Source of the DNA: Euryhalocaulis caribicus
GTDB lineage: Bacteria; Pseudomonadota; Alphaproteobacteria; Caulobacterales; Maricaulaceae
Length of the DNA: 64,000 nt
NCBI RefSeq assembly: GCF_000412185.1
Contig: NZ_ASJA01000017.1
Location: forward strand, 16,158-80,157
Direction: 5' to 3'
In this document: piece after piece, positions 61,283 through 64,000 of the stretch
Layout of the letters: the number at the start of each line of letters is the position of its first letter
How positions within the stretch are numbered: the stretch's first letter is position 1
Program-made: the position numbers and the translations under genes
Notes under the pieces: model-generated
The model's input: only the letters and a program-made list of their open reading frames with translations
What the model was told of the DNA's origin: nothing
Database searches by the model: none

Positions 61283-63643
61283 ATGTCTCACTTTGTCGAT
61301 GGTGAATCCATCATCGGGACCGAAGGCGACGATCGCCTGATCGGCGATTCCGGCGACAATGCCCTGATCGGCCGCGGCGGCGACGATATCCTGACCGGCG
61401 GCGGCGGGAATGACCACATCTACGGAAACGGCGGCGACGATACGCTCAATGGCGGCGACGGGATGGACACGCTCTCCGGCGGGCTTGGGCAGGACCGGAT
61501 TTTCGGGGCCGACGGCGCCGACATGTTGCTGGGCGGCGGCGAGGACGACCTGCTGGTCGGCGGACGCGGAGACGACACGCTGAAAGGCGGCGACGGCGGC
61601 GACATGCTGCAGGCGGGCGCGGGCAACGACATCCTGATCGGCAATGCCGGCGACGACATGCTGATCGGCGGCGCGGGCGACGACACGCTGGCGGGCGGCG
61701 GCGGCAACGATCTGCTGGATGGCGGCGTCGGCGCGGACAGGCTGATCGGCGGCGCGGGCGACGACACGCTGGTCGGCGGTTTTGGCGAAGCCCGCCTGTT
61801 CGGCGGCGCCGGGGACGACCTAGCGGTCTTCGACGGCGCCCTTGGCGAATACCAGATCGCCGAGGCGGGCGAGCCGGGCAAGTTCCAGATCAGCTCCACA
61901 GCATCTGGCGTCTACGCCTTCACCGACAGCGTGGAGCGCGCCCGGTTCGATAACGGCGTATTCAACACCCAGGACCTGTTGGACGGGACCGCCGTAGTGG
62001 CGCGCGACATAACGCTGGGCGCGCCGGATATTGTTGTGGGCAGCTTCAACGGCCCGACCCTGTTGCTCAACGGTGACGGGAGCGGCGGCTTCAATCCACC
62101 GCCGGACTCGGGCCTGCCGAGCGGCACGGAACATTTCGAGATCTTCGATTATGACGGCGACGGCGATCTGGATTTCTTCGGCGCCGGCGGCCCCGGCGGC
62201 GCCAGCAGCAATAATCCGCTATGGGAGAATGACGGGACGGGCGTCTTCACCAATGTAAACGCGCCCTTTGGCGGCCCGAACAGCGAGGCCGTCTCGCCCG
62301 GGGATTTCAATGGCGACGGCGTCCTCGACATCATTGTCGACGGCGGCCCCGGCGGCCCGCAGGTTTTCTACGGGCAGGGCGATGGCTTTTTCACTTCGCC
62401 TGTGACGCTGCCCGGCGCCCCGCCGCCCACGGCGTTCAGCGCCGCCGATTTCAATGGGGACGGGTTTGACGACGTTCTGATCGGCTCCGGCGGTGAGAAT
62501 GAAATATTCCTCTCTGACGGCGCAGGGTTCTCGCCGGGCTCCATCTTGCCGGGGGGCAGCCGCGCGACCGAGGAAATCAAGGGCGCCGACCTCAATGGCG
62601 ACGGCTTCGTCGACGCCATAATCGTCAATTCCAGCGGCAACAGCGCCACGCTCCAGAACTTCGGAACCGGAAACTTTCAGCTGGTGAACCTGCCCGGGTC
62701 CAGCAATAGCTGGGGCGGCGATTTCGGGGATTTCGACGGCGACGGCGATCTCGACATCATCCTCGCCCGCCATGTGAACGCAGGTCAGGGCGCGGCCAAC
62801 CAGCTCTGGATCAATCAGGGGGACGGGAGCTACGTCCTGGATGAGAATTTTGACGGCGGCGATGGCGTCACCACCGATGTCCTCTTCACGGATGTGGACC
62901 GCGACGGCGACCTCGATATCGTCAGTACTGATTTCAACGATGGCGTGTTCGTTCAACTGAACGACGGAAGCGGAACATTTGGCGATTCCATAGACATAAA
63001 TTCCCCGCTCTCGGGCATCTGGCAAGCCGAGGCGGCGGCGATCCAGCAATCTCTGGTTACGCCGACCGAAGGCTATACCCTGATCGACTTCTTCGTCCTG
63101 TACACTACAGGCGGCCGCGTTGACAGCCAGGCCGCCACAGCCGCTGAAGGCGATCAGGCCGCTTTCACGATAACCGCAATCAACGGCCAGTCCCTGGCCA
63201 ATGGCGCGGTGGTGACGACAGAAGACGGATTGCGCATCAGGGATGGCGGCGACGGCATGCTGGAGGTCGACGCAAGCGGCTTCGATACATCTGACGCGCC
63301 CGTGGCGAGCGGCTTTTATGTCGCGGGCGTCGCCTCGTTCGAATATACGATCGAGGATGAGAACGGGAACATCTCCACGGCCAGCGCCGATCTGACAATC
63401 TGGGACGAATATGACCCCGACGCCAGCGGCAGCGAGACGGCGGACGCCGCTGCCGAACTGGCCTTTCTGGACGCCACGTCTGCCGGCGCGCCTGATGACC
63501 CAGGGATTGCGTCCCTGGACTTTCCGGGCGGCGATGGCGGGCCGCGCCTTTTTGCCGATCTATGGATCAAGCCCGGCTCCGCCGACACGCCCGCGGAGCT
63601 GTTTTCCGAGGCGTTTTATTTCGCGGCCATCGAAGCGTTCTAG
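61283..63643 (+). CDS. RTX calcium-binding protein with FG-GAP/VCBS-like repeats
   Basis: A 786-residue acidic protein without a signal peptide. Residues 10-190 are glycine/aspartate nonapeptide repeats (GGxGxDxLxG, for example GGAGDDTLAGGGGNDLLDGG), which bind Ca2+ and form a beta roll. Residues 240-560 hold repeated FG-GAP/VCBS-type units with calcium loops such as DYDGDGDLDFFG, DFNGDGVLDII and DVDRDGDLDIV. A cadherin-like stretch follows (about 605-690). The C-terminus ends FYFAAIEAF, a hydrophobic tail like type I secretion signals. No type I exporter genes are nearby. GGGGGAGG lies eight bases before the ATG, and TATACT at 61231-61236 is a possible -10 element. Likely secreted adhesin-like protein; no enzyme domain seen. 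Confidence 0.9.
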   Translation: MSHFVDGESIIGTEGDDRLIGDSGDNALIGRGGDDILTGGGGNDHIYGNGGDDTLNGGDGMDTLSGGLGQDRIFGADGADMLLGGGEDDLLVGGRGDDTLKGGDGGDMLQAGAGNDILIGNAGDDMLIGGAGDDTLAGGGGNDLLDGGVGADRLIGGAGDDTLVGGFGEARLFGGAGDDLAVFDGALGEYQIAEAGEPGKFQISSTASGVYAFTDSVERARFDNGVFNTQDLLDGTAVVARDITLGAPDIVVGSFNGPTLLLNGDGSGGFNPPPDSGLPSGTEHFEIFDYDGDGDLDFFGAGGPGGASSNNPLWENDGTGVFTNVNAPFGGPNSEAVSPGDFNGDGVLDIIVDGGPGGPQVFYGQGDGFFTSPVTLPGAPPPTAFSAADFNGDGFDDVLIGSGGENEIFLSDGAGFSPGSILPGGSRATEEIKGADLNGDGFVDAIIVNSSGNSATLQNFGTGNFQLVNLPGSSNSWGGDFGDFDGDGDLDIILARHVNAGQGAANQLWINQGDGSYVLDENFDGGDGVTTDVLFTDVDRDGDLDIVSTDFNDGVFVQLNDGSGTFGDSIDINSPLSGIWQAEAAAIQQSLVTPTEGYTLIDFFVLYTTGGRVDSQAATAAEGDQAAFTITAINGQSLANGAVVTTEDGLRIRDGGDGMLEVDASGFDTSDAPVASGFYVAGVASFEYTIEDENGNISTASADLTIWDEYDPDASGSETADAAAELAFLDATSAGAPDDPGIASLDFPGGDGGPRLFADLWIKPGSADTPAELFSEAFYFAAIEAF

Positions 63644-63652
63644 GCTGCCCGT

Positions 63653-63937
63653 CTAGGCGCGGCGGAAACGCCGTTTCAGGACAAGTTTCCGAAGGAGTCT
63701 CGCTGCGCCGGGCCAGGGAGAGCGCCGGGACTGGATTTGCGCGAGAGCGTCGCTCACGAACGTGGCGCGGGCCCGGTGTTCGGCCGTGGCTGAACGCTCT
63801 TTCCCCAGCGCGTCGAGTTCGGCCAGAAGCTCCCTCTCAACAGCGTTCAGAACCTCCGGCGGCGCTTCCGCCGCCAGACGCCTGATACCGTCAGAACCGG
63901 CCACTTGCGTCGCCGCGCTTCCGACCCGCTTTTCCAT
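63653..63937 (-). CDS. Small hypothetical protein, basic C-terminus
   Basis: A 94-residue protein. The middle (about 30-65, EVLNAVERELLAELDALGKE onwards) looks helical and could form a coiled coil. The C-terminus is strongly basic (RLLRKLVLKRRFRRA). I do not recognise the family. GGGA lies six bases before the ATG at 63937; a GTG at 63949 would add four residues. It converges on the RTX gene with a nine-base gap. It may be a small structural or nucleic-acid-binding protein, but that is only a guess, and a chance frame cannot be excluded. Confidence 0.5.
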   Translation of the reverse strand: MEKRVGSAATQVAGSDGIRRLAAEAPPEVLNAVERELLAELDALGKERSATAEHRARATFVSDALAQIQSRRSPWPGAARLLRKLVLKRRFRRA

Positions 63938-64000
63938 GACAGGTCCCACAATGCCCCAAGCGGGAAAAAAATCCCGCCGGACATTATAGCACCATTATGA

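Noticed and set aside
61310..61850. Dense short repeats that could suggest a CRISPR or satellite array
   Set aside because: The repeats are in frame and encode RTX GGxGxD nonapeptides; there are no identical repeats with unique spacers.

Overview
The window reads as GC-rich chromosomal DNA of an alphaproteobacterium, probably a marine, aerobic, non-phototrophic member of the Caulobacterales/Maricaulales/Parvularculales type. This rests on gene content only: a petABC-mtnP block, the long alphaproteobacterial dCTP deaminase, TPR-sulfotransferases, paired spinster-like MFS transporters and a TonB receptor. I ran no similarity search, so family names come from motif recognition. Genes are packed tightly and no stretch over 300 bases lacks a gene. 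I see no CRISPR array, insertion sequence, phage gene, rRNA or replication origin.

Layout. 1-4414 (minus): partial glyQ, a small membrane protein, mtnP and the bc1 operon petA-petB-petC. 4629-14211: five paralogous TPR-sulfotransferase genes, all minus, with hemF and a lone ABC-2 permease (plus) lying between the fourth and fifth. 14414-21871: argD-hslO, trkH, dcd, a desaturase divergent from an ArsR-type regulator, and glmM. 21987-35614: glmS, galU, a UDP-glucuronate epimerase-like gene, the sulfate-activation operon cysD-cysNC-cysQ, an AGE-family epimerase with manC, rfbC-rfbD, a UDP-sulfoquinovose synthase and a glycosyltransferase. 35611-43168 (minus): FKBP lipoprotein, S9 and M16 peptidases, and a two-domain peptide-type ABC ATPase. 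43216-53829: an alginate-export-like porin with no canonical start codon, two alpha/beta hydrolases, two MFS transporters and a TonB receptor, divergent from a TetR regulator and an acyl-CoA synthetase. 54073-58645: a GT2 enzyme, then a FtsX-like permease, its ATPase and a DUF3299 lipoprotein, divergent from a ZIP metal transporter, with a near-perfect Zur-type operator between. 58687-63937: methyltransferase, tRNA-Ala(CGC), yggT-DUF167-folD, a large RTX/FG-GAP protein and a small unknown gene.

How the genes fit together. cysDNC makes PAPS, the donor for sulfotransferases, and cysQ removes the product PAP. The five sulfotransferases are likely consumers of that donor. GalU makes UDP-glucose, the substrate of the UDP-sulfoquinovose synthase. 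With the glucosamine, mannose, rhamnose and uronate genes this suggests a cell that places sulfate and sulfonate groups on surface glycans, lipids or proteins. The second system worth attention is the Zur-box locus, which ties a DUF3299/MacB-type ABC set and a ZIP importer to zinc limitation.
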